Source: Bacteroidota bacterium (GTDB lineage: Bacteria > Bacteroidota > Bacteroidia > Chitinophagales > Chitinophagaceae). Taken from it: a stretch of 44,820 nt of DNA. Position numbers and translations under genes: made by a program. The notes beneath the pieces are model-generated. The model was not told where the DNA came from. It did not search any database and worked only from the letters and a program-made list of their open reading frames with translations. This document shows positions 25,830-35,367 of the stretch, piece after piece (the stretch's first letter is position 1; the number at the start of each line of letters is the position of its first letter). The stretch covers positions 1 through 44,820 of the forward strand of contig JAFEAB010000008.1 of NCBI GenBank assembly GCA_018266615.1, written 5' to 3'.

Positions 25830-26423
25830 TTGAAATATCTTATTTTTCTTTCCCTATTCTTCACTATTAGCCATGACATTTACTCGCAGGATAGTATTGG
25901 CGTATCCCACCCTGTTATGCAAGCTTCCCATTCACCAGGCGCTAAAAAAGATTCCTTATCAAAATACAATCCCCGAAAGGCCATTATTCGCTCTGCCATC
26001 TTGCCGGGCTGGGGCCAGGTAACCAATCATAAAATCTGGAAAGTACCGATTGTATATGCCGCATTGGGAGTAACTACCTATCTGTTTGTTCGGAACCTGC
26101 ACCAGTACCGGGATGCAAAGCAGGCCTATATCCTGGCTACGGATAATAACCCGGCAAATGATAACCAGATTAAGCAGCCCTACTTCAACGTGAAAGACCA
26201 ACCGGAAAGGATCCGGTTATTCCGAAATGGAGTGCGCCAGAATATGGATTACTGTGGCATCTTTTTTCTTGCATTCTGGGGACTGAATGTTGCCGATGCC
26301 GCGGTGGATGCTCACCTGAAAACTTTTGATGTTAGCAACGATCTCAGCCTTCAGTTGAAACCGGGTTACAGCCCTATGGCCAACACGGCAGGAGTTAGCC
26401 TGGTATTGAATATTGGCCGGTGA
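25830..26423 (+). CDS. DUF5683-family membrane/exported protein
   Basis: The 197-residue product starts at TTG one base after the parB stop. It has a signal-like leader (1-20), then KAIIRSAILPGWGQVTNHKIWKVP, a motif typical of DUF5683 proteins, a membrane helix (VYAALGVTTYLFVRNLH), and a second hydrophobic helix CGIFFLAFWGLNVADAAVDAHLK. Its place between parB and dapB is conserved across Bacteroidota. The function is unknown; the position suggests a link to envelope growth or chromosome organisation (inference). Confidence 0.85.
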   Translation: MKYLIFLSLFFTISHDIYSQDSIGVSHPVMQASHSPGAKKDSLSKYNPRKAIIRSAILPGWGQVTNHKIWKVPIVYAALGVTTYLFVRNLHQYRDAKQAYILATDNNPANDNQIKQPYFNVKDQPERIRLFRNGVRQNMDYCGIFFLAFWGLNVADAAVDAHLKTFDVSNDLSLQLKPGYSPMANTAGVSLVLNIGR

Positions 26424-26456
26424 TTTCAAACCGCGCTTTTCATTGAATTATATTTG
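26424..26456 (+). promoter_or_regulatory. Promoter candidate for dapB
   Basis: TTTC (26424-26427) and TATATTTG (26449-26456) with a 21-bp spacer approximate the Bacteroidetes consensus; the -7 box is a full match. The start codon is 30 bases downstream, so dapB may be transcribed separately from parAB. Confidence 0.55.
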
Positions 26457-26485
26457 TTATTAAACAAGGGGAAAATTATCTGATT

Positions 26486-27223
26486 ATGGCAAAAGAAATT
26501 CCAAAACTCAAGATAGTCCTAATTGGCTATGGTAAGATGGGGAAAGCGATTGAGGAGGTTGCCATTAGCCGGGGGCATGAAATCTTATTTATTATTGATG
26601 CCCACAACAGAGAACAATTGCAACCGGAAATTCTAAAAAGGGCAGACGCAGCCATTGAATTTACCGGTCCGGATTCGGCCGTGGAAAATCTAAAAATTTG
26701 TTTCGATGCGCAAACCCCGGTGGTGTGTGGCAGCACAGGTTGGCTCAAAAATTGGAAGGAAGTAAAAAATCATTGTGAAATGCAAAACGGCGCACTCCTC
26801 TGTGCCAGTAATTTTTCCATTGGGGTAAATATCTTTTTTGAAATCAACAAAAAACTGGCCCTTCTTATGGGTAGCCACCCGGAATATAACGTAACAATTG
26901 AGGAAATTCACCACACCCAAAAGAAAGATGCCCCCAGTGGAACCGCCATCACACTGGCAGAACAGGTCATTCATAATAACCCCACAAAAAAGGACTGGGT
27001 TACCCAGGCACCTTCAACCAGGGAACAGCTACAAATAATAAGTAAACGAATAGATCCCGCCCCGGGCACACATATTGTTAACTACCAGTCCCCAATAGAC
27101 GATATAACCCTAACGCATACCGCTCACAACAGACAGGGATTTGCTCTGGGTGCCGTTTTAGCGGCGGAATTCATAGCAGGTAAATCAGGCATATTCAACA
27201 TGAAGGATGTTTTGGGATTGTAA
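26486..27223 (+). CDS. dapB: 4-hydroxy-tetrahydrodipicolinate reductase
   Basis: DapB (245 residues) reduces hydroxy-tetrahydrodipicolinate with NAD(P)H in lysine/DAP synthesis. It has the Rossmann motif IGYGKMGKAIEE (13-24), VVCGSTGW, the catalytic loop EEIHHTQKKDAPSGTA and the C-terminal dimer part ending GIFNMKDVLGL. It supplies the substrate of DapD (16297). It closes the parA-parB-DUF5683-dapB run. A weak hairpin CCAATAA/TTATTGG (27277-27299) lies in the convergent gap after it. Confidence 0.96.
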   Translation: MAKEIPKLKIVLIGYGKMGKAIEEVAISRGHEILFIIDAHNREQLQPEILKRADAAIEFTGPDSAVENLKICFDAQTPVVCGSTGWLKNWKEVKNHCEMQNGALLCASNFSIGVNIFFEINKKLALLMGSHPEYNVTIEEIHHTQKKDAPSGTAITLAEQVIHNNPTKKDWVTQAPSTREQLQIISKRIDPAPGTHIVNYQSPIDDITLTHTAHNRQGFALGAVLAAEFIAGKSGIFNMKDVLGL

Positions 27224-27342
27224 ATCAGAAAAAGGGAAAATACAGATGGCATGTTTAGTAAATGCCCCTTCATTCCCCAATAACAATTTCATTTATTGGA
27301 AAAATTAAATTTTAAAATAGGCATAATTCACTTCCTGCCCGT

Positions 27343-27993
27343 TCATCTGGAAAACATATACCCTACTTTAATACTAAATCCGTGGTTCTTCCAGTCAAAA
27401 TCCTTGTTCGGATCAATATCGGTTAATCCCAGATAGTAGCCCCCATTTAAAAATAATCCATTGTGCAGTTGGTAGCCGAGGCAAAAAGATAATCCCAAAT
27501 CGGTGGTTTTCAAATGGAGAAAATCTGAAGAAATTTCATCTTTCCCATCAAATTTAATTTTTACATTTTGATTGTTATCCCCCTTTCCTTTTCCCGAAAG
27601 TCCGAATGCAACCTCTGGCCCCAGGCCTCCGAAAATCTTTCCAGGCCCTAATTGGTGCTGGTAAACCACATGCAACGGAATATCTAAATAATTCAGCCTA
27701 TATTTTCCCTCTACTGTGTAACTCACAAAGCTGGAAGAGATATTACTCCCCCGTTGAATAAAGTTAAGCTCCGGTCTGAATTCAAGCCACTTCCATATTT
27801 TCAGGCTGGTGGTTGCACCCACTGTGGGTCCAACAATATGATTGGATCCAATGGAAAACCCGGGCAGAGAAAGCCCCGGCACAGAACGATTCACATTAGA
27901 AATGGCGACCCCGGCCTGCACGCCAAACTGCATTTGCGAATATCCCCAAAGAGAACAGGTTGCAGTAAAAATTGTAAGCAAAATTTTCTTCAT
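27343..27993 (-). CDS. PorT-family outer-membrane beta-barrel protein
   Basis: The 216-residue product has a signal peptide (1-19), then VQAGVAISN and beta strands such as LEFRPELNFIQRGS, RLNYLDIPLHVVYQHQ and GLFLNGGYYLGLTDI, ending FSIKVGYMFSR. This matches the small Bacteroidota OMP_b-brl_2 barrels, like the gene at 18731. The function is unknown. A 51-base gap separates it from the upstream epimerase gene on the same strand. Confidence 0.85.
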   Translation of the reverse strand: MKKILLTIFTATCSLWGYSQMQFGVQAGVAISNVNRSVPGLSLPGFSIGSNHIVGPTVGATTSLKIWKWLEFRPELNFIQRGSNISSSFVSYTVEGKYRLNYLDIPLHVVYQHQLGPGKIFGGLGPEVAFGLSGKGKGDNNQNVKIKFDGKDEISSDFLHLKTTDLGLSFCLGYQLHNGLFLNGGYYLGLTDIDPNKDFDWKNHGFSIKVGYMFSR

Positions 27994-28044
27994 AGTAAAG
28001 GGATTAAATTATGAAACAACAGAAAAAATAGTTTAACATTCGAA

Positions 28045-28986
28045 TTATTTCAGATTTGCAATCATATCAACCGTCATCTGGGAAAGATTATACTGTTCTC
28101 TCCAGCCCCAATCTCGCCTGGCAACACTATCATCAATACTTTGAGGCCAGCTTTCGGCTATGGGCTGGCGATAGTCGGGTTGATAATGAATGGAGAATCC
28201 CGGGATGTGCTTTCCGATTTCATTGGCAATTTCTTTGGGCGAGAAAGTCATGGCCGCAAGATTATAAGAAGTGCGGACAGAAATTTTTGAGGCATCGGAT
28301 TCCATAAGTTCAATGGTTGCCCTAATGGCATCAGGCATATACATCATGGGGAGATAAGTGTCTTCCTTTAAGAAACAGGTGTATTTCCCATCCTCTATGG
28401 CATCGTGAAATATTTCCACCGCATAGTCTGTGGTACCACCCCCCGGGGCGCTTTTATAACTGATGAGCCCCGGGTAGCGAAGGCTGCGTACATCAACTCC
28501 ATATCGTTGAAAATAATAGTTGCACCAAAATTCACCGGCATATTTACTGATTCCATATACCGTAACCGGCTCAATGATCGTTTGCTGCGGGCAATTTTGC
28601 TTTGGTGAGGTGGGCCCAAACACCGCTATACTGCTGGGCCAATACACTTTTTTTACCTGTTCTTCCCGGGCTATATCCAACACATTCAGCAGGCTCAGCA
28701 TATTTACATTCCAGGCCAGGCCGGGGTTCTTTTCGCCGGTGGCGGAAAGGATTGCCGCCAGCAGATAGATCTGGGTTATCCCCTGCCGTACTACCTGAAC
28801 GTGCAGCATCTCCCGATTGGTTACATCGAGGGTAACATAAGGACCTGTACCTTTAAGCAGTTCGTTTTCTTCTCTCAAATCTGAAGCCACTACATTGGCA
28901 TTACCATATATTTTCCGCAGGGCCAGGGTAAGTTCCACCCCTATTTGGCCGGATGCTCCAATTACCAGGATTCGATCTTTAATCAT
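28045..28986 (-). CDS. NAD-dependent epimerase/dehydratase (L-threonine 3-dehydrogenase-like)
   Basis: From the ATG at 28986 the product has 313 residues and an extended short-chain dehydrogenase fold: GASGQIG near the N-terminus, LAAILSATGEKNPGLAWNVN, SSIAVFGP and the catalytic pair YGISK (YxxxK). The blocks YPGLISYKSAPGGGTTDYAVEIFHDAIEDGKY and YLPMMYMPDAIRATIELM are characteristic of UDP-galactose-epimerase-like L-threonine 3-dehydrogenases. These oxidise threonine to 2-amino-3-ketobutyrate. The ATG was chosen because the upstream ATG at 29007 leads to seven extra residues lying over a -7-like element. Confidence 0.88.
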   Translation of the reverse strand: MIKDRILVIGASGQIGVELTLALRKIYGNANVVASDLREENELLKGTGPYVTLDVTNREMLHVQVVRQGITQIYLLAAILSATGEKNPGLAWNVNMLSLLNVLDIAREEQVKKVYWPSSIAVFGPTSPKQNCPQQTIIEPVTVYGISKYAGEFWCNYYFQRYGVDVRSLRYPGLISYKSAPGGGTTDYAVEIFHDAIEDGKYTCFLKEDTYLPMMYMPDAIRATIELMESDASKISVRTSYNLAAMTFSPKEIANEIGKHIPGFSIHYQPDYRQPIAESWPQSIDDSVARRDWGWREQYNLSQMTVDMIANLK

Positions 28987-29004
28987 CAGAAAATTATTTA
29001 CCCG

Positions 29005-29012
29005 CAAAGGTA
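29005..29012 (-). promoter_or_regulatory. -7-like element for the threonine dehydrogenase-like gene
   Basis: On the reverse strand this reads TACCTTTG, a match to TAnnTTTG, 18 bases before the ATG at 28986. No well-placed -33 element is visible. It sits in the 53-base region shared with divergent kdsA. Confidence 0.4.
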
Positions 29013-29039
29013 TAAAACCGATTGCTGTAATTTCGCAGT

Positions 29040-29861
29040 ATGCAACCCTACCTCAAAGAACTTTTTACCAAACAGGAATACGACCCTACCCAGTTTTTCC
29101 TCATTGCAGGCCCCTGCGTGGTGGAATCAAAAGAAATGATAGATGAAGTTGGGGAAACCGTAATGCATCTTTGCAGAAAATTTGGCATCCCCTATATTTT
29201 TAAAGCTTCCTATAAAAAAGCCAATCGCACAAGCGCTAATTCCTTTACCGGTATTGGGGATGAAAAAGCGATGAAAATGATCGGAGGGTTAGGAAACAAA
29301 CTGTCTATCCCAACTACCACCGATATTCATACGGCCAGCGAAGCATCCCTTGCTGCAAAATATGTAGATATACTTCAGATCCCCGCTTTCTTATGCCGCC
29401 AAACCGACCTGTTAGTTGCTGCCGGTGAAACCGGGAGGATTGTCAATATCAAAAAAGGACAATTCTTGAGTGGCCACTCTATGAAATTTGCAGTTGATAA
29501 AGTAGTAGCTACCGGAAATAACCGCGTGGGATTAATTGAAAGGGGAAATATGTTTGGCTACCAGGACCTGGTGGTAGATTACCGGAACATTCCCTGGATG
29601 AAGGAAACCGGTGTTCCCGTAATTATGGATTGCACCCATTCCCTGCAACAGCCCAACCAGGCAGGTGGGGTAACCGGTGGGAATCCGGCGTTAATTGAAA
29701 CCATTGCTAAAGCTGCTATTGCAACGGGTGCCGATGGTTTGTTTATTGAAACCCACCCCAACCCTTCGGTGGCGAAAAGTGACGGTGCCAATATGCTAAA
29801 ACTCAGCCACCTGGAAAGCCTGTTGGAAAAACTCGTTAAAATACGGAAAGCGGTTGTTTAA
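29040..29861 (+). CDS. kdsA: 3-deoxy-8-phosphooctulonate synthase
   Basis: KdsA (273 residues) condenses phosphoenolpyruvate with arabinose 5-phosphate to Kdo-8-phosphate for the LPS inner core. Motifs are LIAGPCVVES, FKASYKKANRTS, TDIHTASEA, IPAFLCRQTDLL, DCTHSLQQPN and FIETHPNP. The aldolase-type TIM barrel is complete. It is divergent from the threonine dehydrogenase gene, and its 3' end overlaps the reverse-strand pspC gene by 4 bases. Confidence 0.96.
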   Translation: MQPYLKELFTKQEYDPTQFFLIAGPCVVESKEMIDEVGETVMHLCRKFGIPYIFKASYKKANRTSANSFTGIGDEKAMKMIGGLGNKLSIPTTTDIHTASEASLAAKYVDILQIPAFLCRQTDLLVAAGETGRIVNIKKGQFLSGHSMKFAVDKVVATGNNRVGLIERGNMFGYQDLVVDYRNIPWMKETGVPVIMDCTHSLQQPNQAGGVTGGNPALIETIAKAAIATGADGLFIETHPNPSVAKSDGANMLKLSHLESLLEKLVKIRKAVV

Positions 29862-30079
29862 AAGTAACGCAATGGGTTACGGCGGGCATTCATGATGTAA
29901 TTTTTGATATTCATCCAGAATGCTACAAAAAGGTAAATAATAACGGGAGATCCCATGGTAAGAAAGGAGATGTAAATAAAATATTTCCGGATGGCCGAGG
30001 TGGCAATTCCAAACCGCTCGCCAATTGCCGAACATACGCCGAATACCTGCCACTCTATAAAGTTTTTCAAACGGTTCAT
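29858..30079 (-). CDS. PspC-domain membrane protein
   Basis: The 73-residue product is a near-minimal PspC domain: VFGVCSAIGERFGIATSAIRKYFI followed by a membrane helix SFLTMGSPVIIYLFVAFWM. PspC proteins act in phage-shock/envelope stress responses; many Bacteroidota carry stand-alone short ones of unknown role. The 3' end overlaps kdsA tail to tail. A -7 element lies upstream. Confidence 0.87.
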   Translation of the reverse strand: MNRLKNFIEWQVFGVCSAIGERFGIATSAIRKYFIYISFLTMGSPVIIYLFVAFWMNIKNYIMNARRNPLRYF

Positions 30080-30083
30080 GGCT

Positions 30084-30114
30084 CAAAATTATAAAGTTTC
30101 AAAACCAAAAACAA
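30084..30114 (-). promoter_or_regulatory. Promoter candidate for the PspC gene
   Basis: On the reverse strand TAATTTTG (30091-30084) matches the -7 consensus, with TTG (30114-30112) 20 bases further upstream. The start codon follows only a few bases after the -7 box, so the transcript would be leaderless or begin inside the gene; this lowers confidence. Confidence 0.35.
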
Positions 30115-30141
30115 GGGCTTTCTCAACTGGGAATTCGGTTG

Positions 30142-30149
30142 TAAATTTG
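30142..30149 (+). promoter_or_regulatory. -7 element candidate for the aconitase gene
   Basis: TAAATTTG is a full match to the Bacteroidetes -7 consensus, with a TTTC near 30119-30122 at 19-bp spacing. The leader to the ATG at 30262 would be about 105 bases. Confidence 0.5.
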
Positions 30150-30261
30150 CACCCGATTTGGGAGGGCCATTTAGGTTAAACAGCTCTAAAAATAAGTTTT
30201 TAGGAATATTTACAGCCTTTGGCTCTCGACGGCATTATAACGATAAATCAAACCCCTGTAT

Positions 30262-32532
30262 ATGGCTTTCGATATTGAAATGATCCGGAAACTTTACTCC
30301 AACATTCCCAACCGGGTAGCGGCAGCCCGTAAAATCAACCAAAAACCGCTAACCCTTACCGAGAAAATCCTTTATGCCCACCTTTGGAATGGGGATGCAG
30401 AAGGGAAACCATTTGAACGGGGTAAAGATTATGTTGATTTTGCACCCGACAGGGTGGCGATGCAGGATGCCACCGCCCAGATGGCTCTGTTGCAATTTAT
30501 GCAAAGCGGCCGCTCCAAAGTGGCTGTTCCATCAACCGTGCACTGCGATCATCTCATAGAGGCAAAGGAAAACAGCAATACAGACCTGGCACGGGCAGTG
30601 AACGAAAGCAGTGAAGTGTATGATTTCCTTGCTTCGGTATCCAACAAATTTGGAATTGGTTTTTGGAAACCCGGTGCAGGCATTATTCACCAGGTTGTGC
30701 TCGAAAATTATGCATTCCCCGGAGGAATGATGATTGGTACTGATAGCCATACGGTAAATGCAGGGGGTTTAGGGATGGTGGCTATAGGTGTAGGGGGAGC
30801 AGATGCCTGTGATGTAATGGCCGGATTGCCCTGGGAGCTTAAAATGCCCAAACTGATTGGTGTACACCTAACGGGGAAGCTTAGTGGCTGGGTAACTGCG
30901 AAAGATGTAATCTTAAAAGTTGCCGGGATTCTCACCGTGAAAGGGGGAACAGGTGCCATCCTTGAATATTTTGGAGAAGGTGCCACCAGCATGAGTTGTA
31001 CCGGGAAAGGCACCATTTGCAATATGGGAGCTGAAGTAGGCGCTACCACCTCAACCTTTGGATATGATGAAAGCATGAGCCGCTATTTACGGGCCACCGG
31101 ACGGGAGGAAATTGCAAATATGGCCGACGATATTAAAGAACACCTCACCGGAGATGCGGAAGTATATGCGCAACCGGAAAAGTACTTTGACCAGGTTATT
31201 GAATTAAACCTGTCTGAACTGGAACCGCATTTAAATGGGCCCTTTACACCCGACCTTGCCACGCCCATTTCAAAAATGAAAGAAACGGCCATTGCAAACG
31301 GATGGCCCACAAAAATAGAAGTCGGGTTAATTGGAAGTTGCACAAACTCTTCCTATGAAGACATCAGCCGCGCAGTAAGCCTGGCAAAACAGGTGGAAGA
31401 AAAAGGGCTTAAACTAAAGGCACAATTTACCATTACCCCAGGAAGCGAACAGGTAAGATATACCATTGAACGGGATGGTTTTCTGGAGGTGTTTGATAAA
31501 ATCGGAGCTACTGTTTTTGCCAACGCCTGTGGCCCCTGTATCGGTATGTGGGCCAGGGTGGGTGCAGAAAGAAAAGAAAGAAATACCATTGTACATTCCT
31601 TTAACCGCAATTTTGCAAAACGGGCAGATGGGAACCCCAATACCATGGCGTTTGTTGCCTCCCCCGAAATGGTAACCGCTTTAGCCATTGCCGGTACCCT
31701 GGAATTTAACCCGCTTACCGATACCCTCATCAATGAAAAAGGAGAAAAGGTAAAATTGGATCCACCCACAGGCTATGAATTACCTCCCAAAGGGTTTGCA
31801 GTAGATGATCCGGGATATCAAAAGCCCGCAGAAGATGGAAGTGAGGTGCAAGTGATCGTAACCCCCGACAGCAAACGCCTTCAACTCTTGGATCCATTTG
31901 CAGCCTGGGAAGGAAAAGACCTTACCGGACTGAAACTCCTTATTAAGGCAAAAGGGAAATGCACCACCGATCATATATCCATGGCAGGGCCCTGGCTGAA
32001 ATTCCGTGGCCATCTTGATAACATCAGCAACAATATGCTGATTGGAGCCATTAATTATTTTAACGATAAAACAGACCTGGTAAAAAATCAAATAACCGGC
32101 GAATATGGCCCGGTTCCTCAAACCCAGCGGGCTTATAAGGCACAGGGGATTGGTACCCTGGTTGTAGGCGATGAAAATTATGGAGAAGGATCATCCCGCG
32201 AACATGCTGCCATGGAACCGCGACACCTGGGCGTACGGGCGGTATTGGTAAAATCCTTTGCCCGAATTCACGAAACCAACCTGAAAAAACAGGGGATGCT
32301 GGCCCTGACTTTTACCGACAAATCGGATTATGACAAAATCCTGGAAGATGATACGATTGATATTCTCGGCCTCAAAGATTTCACACCCGGTAAGGCCTTG
32401 CAAATTGTACTCCACCATCAGGATGGAACGAAAGATCAGATTCTGGTAAACCATACTTACAACCACCAACAAATTGAATGGTTTAAAGCAGGTGGGGCCT
32501 TAAACATCATCCGAAAGGAGTCCCTGAACTAA
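30262..32532 (+). CDS. acn: Aconitate hydratase (mitochondrial-type)
   Basis: The 756-residue enzyme interconverts citrate and isocitrate in the TCA cycle. The three [4Fe-4S] ligands are Cys360 (SCTNSS), Cys423 and Cys426 ([10 protein letters not shown]). Their spacing and the total length match mitochondrial aconitase rather than the longer AcnA/IRP type. [21 protein letters not shown] and the C-terminal swivel domain with [17 protein letters not shown] are intact. It is monocistronic, ending at a terminator shared with the convergent peptidase gene. Confidence 0.97.
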   Translation: MAFDIEMIRKLYSNIPNRVAAARKINQKPLTLTEKILYAHLWNGDAEGKPFERGKDYVDFAPDRVAMQDATAQMALLQFMQSGRSKVAVPSTVHCDHLIEAKENSNTDLARAVNESSEVYDFLASVSNKFGIGFWKPGAGIIHQVVLENYAFPGGMMIGTDSHTVNAGGLGMVAIGVGGADACDVMAGLPWELKMPKLIGVHLTGKLSGWVTAKDVILKVAGILTVKGGTGAILEYFGEGATSMSCTGKGTICNMGAEVGATTSTFGYDESMSRYLRATGREEIANMADDIKEHLTGDAEVYAQPEKYFDQVIELNLSELEPHLNGPFTPDLATPISKMKETAIANGWPTKIEVGLIGSCTNSSYEDISRAVSLAKQVEEKGLKLKAQFTITPGSEQVRYTIERDGFLEVFDKIGATVFANACGPCIGMWARVGAERKERNTIVHSFNRNFAKRADGNPNTMAFVASPEMVTALAIAGTLEFNPLTDTLINEKGEKVKLDPPTGYELPPKGFAVDDPGYQKPAEDGSEVQVIVTPDSKRLQLLDPFAAWEGKDLTGLKLLIKAKGKCTTDHISMAGPWLKFRGHLDNISNNMLIGAINYFNDKTDLVKNQITGEYGPVPQTQRAYKAQGIGTLVVGDENYGEGSSREHAAMEPRHLGVRAVLVKSFARIHETNLKKQGMLALTFTDKSDYDKILEDDTIDILGLKDFTPGKALQIVLHHQDGTKDQILVNHTYNHQQIEWFKAGGALNIIRKESLN

Positions 32533-32555
32533 TAAATTATAAACTGATTTCAAAT

Positions 32556-33359
32556 TTAAGGCTCCTTTTCCGGAGCCTTTTTATTTCCAGAAAACATCCT
32601 ATGGAGAGCCTTATATAATTCGGGGTGATTCTTCTCCAACAATTCGGGTCGTTCAAAAAAATACTCCGAAGCCACAGCGAAAAATTCTGCTTTATTCGTA
32701 TAAGCATAAACGTTGATATCCGATTTCCCTTCTGCAATATGCAGCATCTCCTGATGGATCATATCCAGCCAGGGAAGCACATATTGCCTTTCTAATAGCA
32801 GGTTGGGAACTCCGTCGGTCTCCCCATCTACCTTATCAATTAGATGAACAAACTCATGAATTACCGTATTCGATTTATCGCCCGGGTTGTTAAAAGAAGC
32901 CCGGATAGCTGGTTTGGACAAAATCATGGTTCCTTCCATATATCCATTGCCTACCATGCCCAGAATATTTCTGAAATTTTTACCGCTGCTTTCAAAATCG
33001 TGATTAAAATTATCCGGGTAAACCAGTACTTCCCGGAGGTTAATATATTTCCAGTTTGGAAAATGGAATATTGGAATAATGGCTCCACACGCAATAAGCA
33101 AGATCTCTTCTTCTGAAATATCGGTATTCACCGGAGTAATTGTAACCCGGCTCAAAAAATCCCGAATATCGGCTTCAAATACATTTCTCTGGGATTCATC
33201 CAGTTTGGCATAAAACGCGACCTCCGTCAGAAGGAATTGCCTGTCAATTTCAGCCGGATTTTTCAAAAGGGTCCCGGAAGGCCGCCTTTTAAAAAAAAGG
33301 AATGCGGAAATCCCGATAATCAAAAAAAGGATCGCAGCTATTTCATAATAAATTTTCAT
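32556..33359 (-). CDS. mtfA: MtfA-family zinc peptidase with N-terminal membrane anchor
   Basis: The 267-residue product has the MtfA (YeeI) zinc motif VIHEFVHLID (HEFVH 168-172), followed by KVDGETDGVP and the downstream Glu-rich AEFFAVASEYFFERPELL segment supplying the third ligand. In E. coli, MtfA is a soluble aminopeptidase that binds the glucose repressor Mlc. Here an N-terminal hydrophobic helix (about 5-23) followed by KRRPSG predicts an inner-membrane anchor with the peptidase domain on the cytoplasmic side. No Mlc gene is nearby. The SET gene lies 11 bases upstream on the same strand, so they may be co-transcribed. Confidence 0.88.
   Translation of the reverse strand: MKIYYEIAAILFLIIGISAFLFFKRRPSGTLLKNPAEIDRQFLLTEVAFYAKLDESQRNVFEADIRDFLSRVTITPVNTDISEEEILLIACGAIIPIFHFPNWKYINLREVLVYPDNFNHDFESSGKNFRNILGMVGNGYMEGTMILSKPAIRASFNNPGDKSNTVIHEFVHLIDKVDGETDGVPNLLLERQYVLPWLDMIHQEMLHIAEGKSDINVYAYTNKAEFFAVASEYFFERPELLEKNHPELYKALHRMFSGNKKAPEKEP
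32558..32582. terminator. Intrinsic terminator after aconitase
   Basis: GGCTCC (32560-32565), loop TTTTCC, GGAGCC (32572-32577), then TTTTT (32578-32582). It lies inside the last codons of the convergent MtfA-type gene, so that gene's C-terminal sequence is shaped by the hairpin. Confidence 0.85.
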
Positions 33360-33370
33360 CCGTTCTTCAT

Positions 33371-33754
33371 TTACTTATTCTCGAACCATACCTGCTTATC
33401 ATCATCCCAGTCGCCATTATAGTTAATCGTAAGTTCTTCACCTGCTTCTACAATTCTAACTGTTTTAACCATGATACTTTCTCCGGCAAAGTCCATAAAA
33501 TACTCACAATTGCTCCGATAGCTGTGATTGTACATTGGTACATACCCCAGTGCCATGGCACATTGATTCTTTGAATCACCCCATTCAAAAATATAATCAT
33601 GTAAAAGGGTTTTATCCAGGAATGCCCGGTCTGCCTCCTTCATTACAATTACCGGGGCAACTTCTATAACTGTTTCGGCGGGTATTTCCCGGGAGGAAAA
33701 TACGCCCCTCCCCTTCATCCTGGTTTGCGCTAAAAATAAATATGGCCATTGCAT
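33371..33754 (-). CDS. Small SET-domain protein (putative protein lysine methyltransferase)
   Basis: The 127-residue product is a compact SET domain: GRGVFSSREIPAETVIEVAP (15-34), the pseudoknot element MYNHSYRSNC (74-83; NHS..SN corresponds to the SAM-binding NHSCxPN) and GEELTINYNGDW (105-116; the ELTINY strand carrying the catalytic Tyr). No pre-SET or zinc post-SET region is present. Such short bacterial SET proteins may methylate ribosomal or chromatin-like proteins; the target is unknown. It sits directly upstream of the membrane peptidase gene (11-base gap) and is divergent from mgtE. Confidence 0.88.
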   Translation of the reverse strand: MQWPYLFLAQTRMKGRGVFSSREIPAETVIEVAPVIVMKEADRAFLDKTLLHDYIFEWGDSKNQCAMALGYVPMYNHSYRSNCEYFMDFAGESIMVKTVRIVEAGEELTINYNGDWDDDKQVWFENK

Positions 33755-33842
33755 AGTCTTCTCCCTTATTTATTACAATTTCTTAAAATTAAATAAGTTA
33801 CTTTGCACTCCGTTCATTTCCTGATTCTTCCTAACACCGGCT

Positions 33843-35234
33843 ATGCAGATAGAGGAAACAGATATACCATTAATCGAACAGTTTGATAATCTGATTTCGC
33901 GGGAAGAAAAGCTCGCGATACAGGAATTTCTGAATAATCAGAATATCAGTGATGTTGCGGAGTTAATTTATGAAAGGCCGGATTATGAGTCTCAAATCAT
34001 TGCCCATCTGTCCATACACCGGGCTGCAGGCGTATTTAAGATCTTAGATGTTCATATCCAGAAACGGATAATTCAAAATCTCCCCACCTTTAAATCGGCA
34101 GAACTTCTTAATGAGCTGCCTGCGGATGACCGGGTTGCATTTTTGGAGGAACTGCCGCCCAGTGCGGTAAGGGATATGATTAAAACCCTTGACCCCGAGG
34201 AACGAAAAGTAACCCTGGAGTTACTGGGGTACCCAGAAAATAGTGTGGGCCGGCTCATGACGCCAGATTATATCTATGTTTTCGAATACAATACGGCCCG
34301 AGAAGTATTGGACACCGTAAGGCGTTTTGGGAAAAATACCGAAACCATTGATGTGATTTATGTAATTGATGGAAAGGGAGTTCTTCTGGATGATTTACGA
34401 ATTAAGGATATCATCCTGGCTTCGCCGGACGCGAGGGTAAATGAACTCATGGATGGCCGGTTTATTTCACTGCATGCCACCGACGACCAGGAAGTGGCCA
34501 ATGAAGTATTTAAAATGAATAATCGGGTAGCCCTCCCCGTTACTGACGATCACGATATCCTGTTGGGTATAATTACCATCGATGATGTTTTATGGGTAGC
34601 GAGTGAAGAGTTTGGAGAAGATATTCAGAAAATCGGGGGTACGGAAGCCCTGGATGCCCCATACCTGTCTATTAGCATTCCTAAACTCGTGCGAAAAAGA
34701 GCGGGCTGGCTTGTACTGCTTTTCCTGGGAGAAATGCTGACGGCCACCGCCATGCAGTTCTTTCAGAAAGAAATTGAAGCGGCCACGGTGCTTGCCCTTT
34801 TTATCCCTCTAATTATGAGCAGTGGGGGAAATAGCGGTTCCCAGGCTTCTACCCTTATCATACAGGCAATGGCATTGGGAGAATTAACCATTGCAGACTG
34901 GTGGAAGGTAATGCGAAGAGAAATCCTATCCGGAATTTTATTAGGGGCCATCCTGGGAGCCATTGGGTTTTTGCGGATTGTATTATGGCAAAACCTCCAC
35001 ATTTTCGATTATGGAATATATTGGAAACTGGTTGCTACCACCATCTTCTTTTCCTTAATTGGTATTGTTTTATGGGGTAGCCTCATGGGATCGATGCTGC
35101 CCATTATCCTAAAAAAACTCAAGCTCGACCCCGCCTCATCATCGGCGCCATTTGTAGCCACCCTGGTGGATGTTACCGGAATTGTAATCTATTTTTCTGT
35201 AGCTTACTTTTTCCTTCAGGGAAAACTGCTATAA
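33843..35234 (+). CDS. mgtE: Magnesium transporter MgtE
   Basis: The 463-residue product has the full MgtE order: an N-terminal superhelical domain (about 20-130, with LPADDRVAFLEELPPSAVRDMI), two CBS domains (about 135-255; GRLMTPDYIYV, MDGRFISLHATDDQEVANEVFK), a connecting helix, then five membrane helices with the selectivity region SSGGNSGSQASTLIIQAMALGE and DPASSSAPFVATLVDVTG. MgtE is a Mg2+-gated channel at the inner membrane. It is a single gene, divergent from the SET gene. A weak hairpin GTATTT/AAATAC (35338-35357) follows. Confidence 0.96.
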   Translation: MQIEETDIPLIEQFDNLISREEKLAIQEFLNNQNISDVAELIYERPDYESQIIAHLSIHRAAGVFKILDVHIQKRIIQNLPTFKSAELLNELPADDRVAFLEELPPSAVRDMIKTLDPEERKVTLELLGYPENSVGRLMTPDYIYVFEYNTAREVLDTVRRFGKNTETIDVIYVIDGKGVLLDDLRIKDIILASPDARVNELMDGRFISLHATDDQEVANEVFKMNNRVALPVTDDHDILLGIITIDDVLWVASEEFGEDIQKIGGTEALDAPYLSISIPKLVRKRAGWLVLLFLGEMLTATAMQFFQKEIEAATVLALFIPLIMSSGGNSGSQASTLIIQAMALGELTIADWWKVMRREILSGILLGAILGAIGFLRIVLWQNLHIFDYGIYWKLVATTIFFSLIGIVLWGSLMGSMLPIILKKLKLDPASSSAPFVATLVDVTGIVIYFSVAYFFLQGKLL

Positions 35235-35367
35235 AAGTGGATTGAAACACTAATTCCCTGAAATAGATGCTCGAACAAGACACAACAAACTTCTCTTTCA
35301 AAAAAAGATGAACGTAACGCCAGTAAATTTTAAAAAAGTATTTATCTGTAGAAATACTAAATCCTTT

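Noticed and set aside
31353..31769. Long reverse-strand open frame inside the aconitase gene
   Set aside because: Antisense shadow of a conserved, well-aligned enzyme; no domain of its own.
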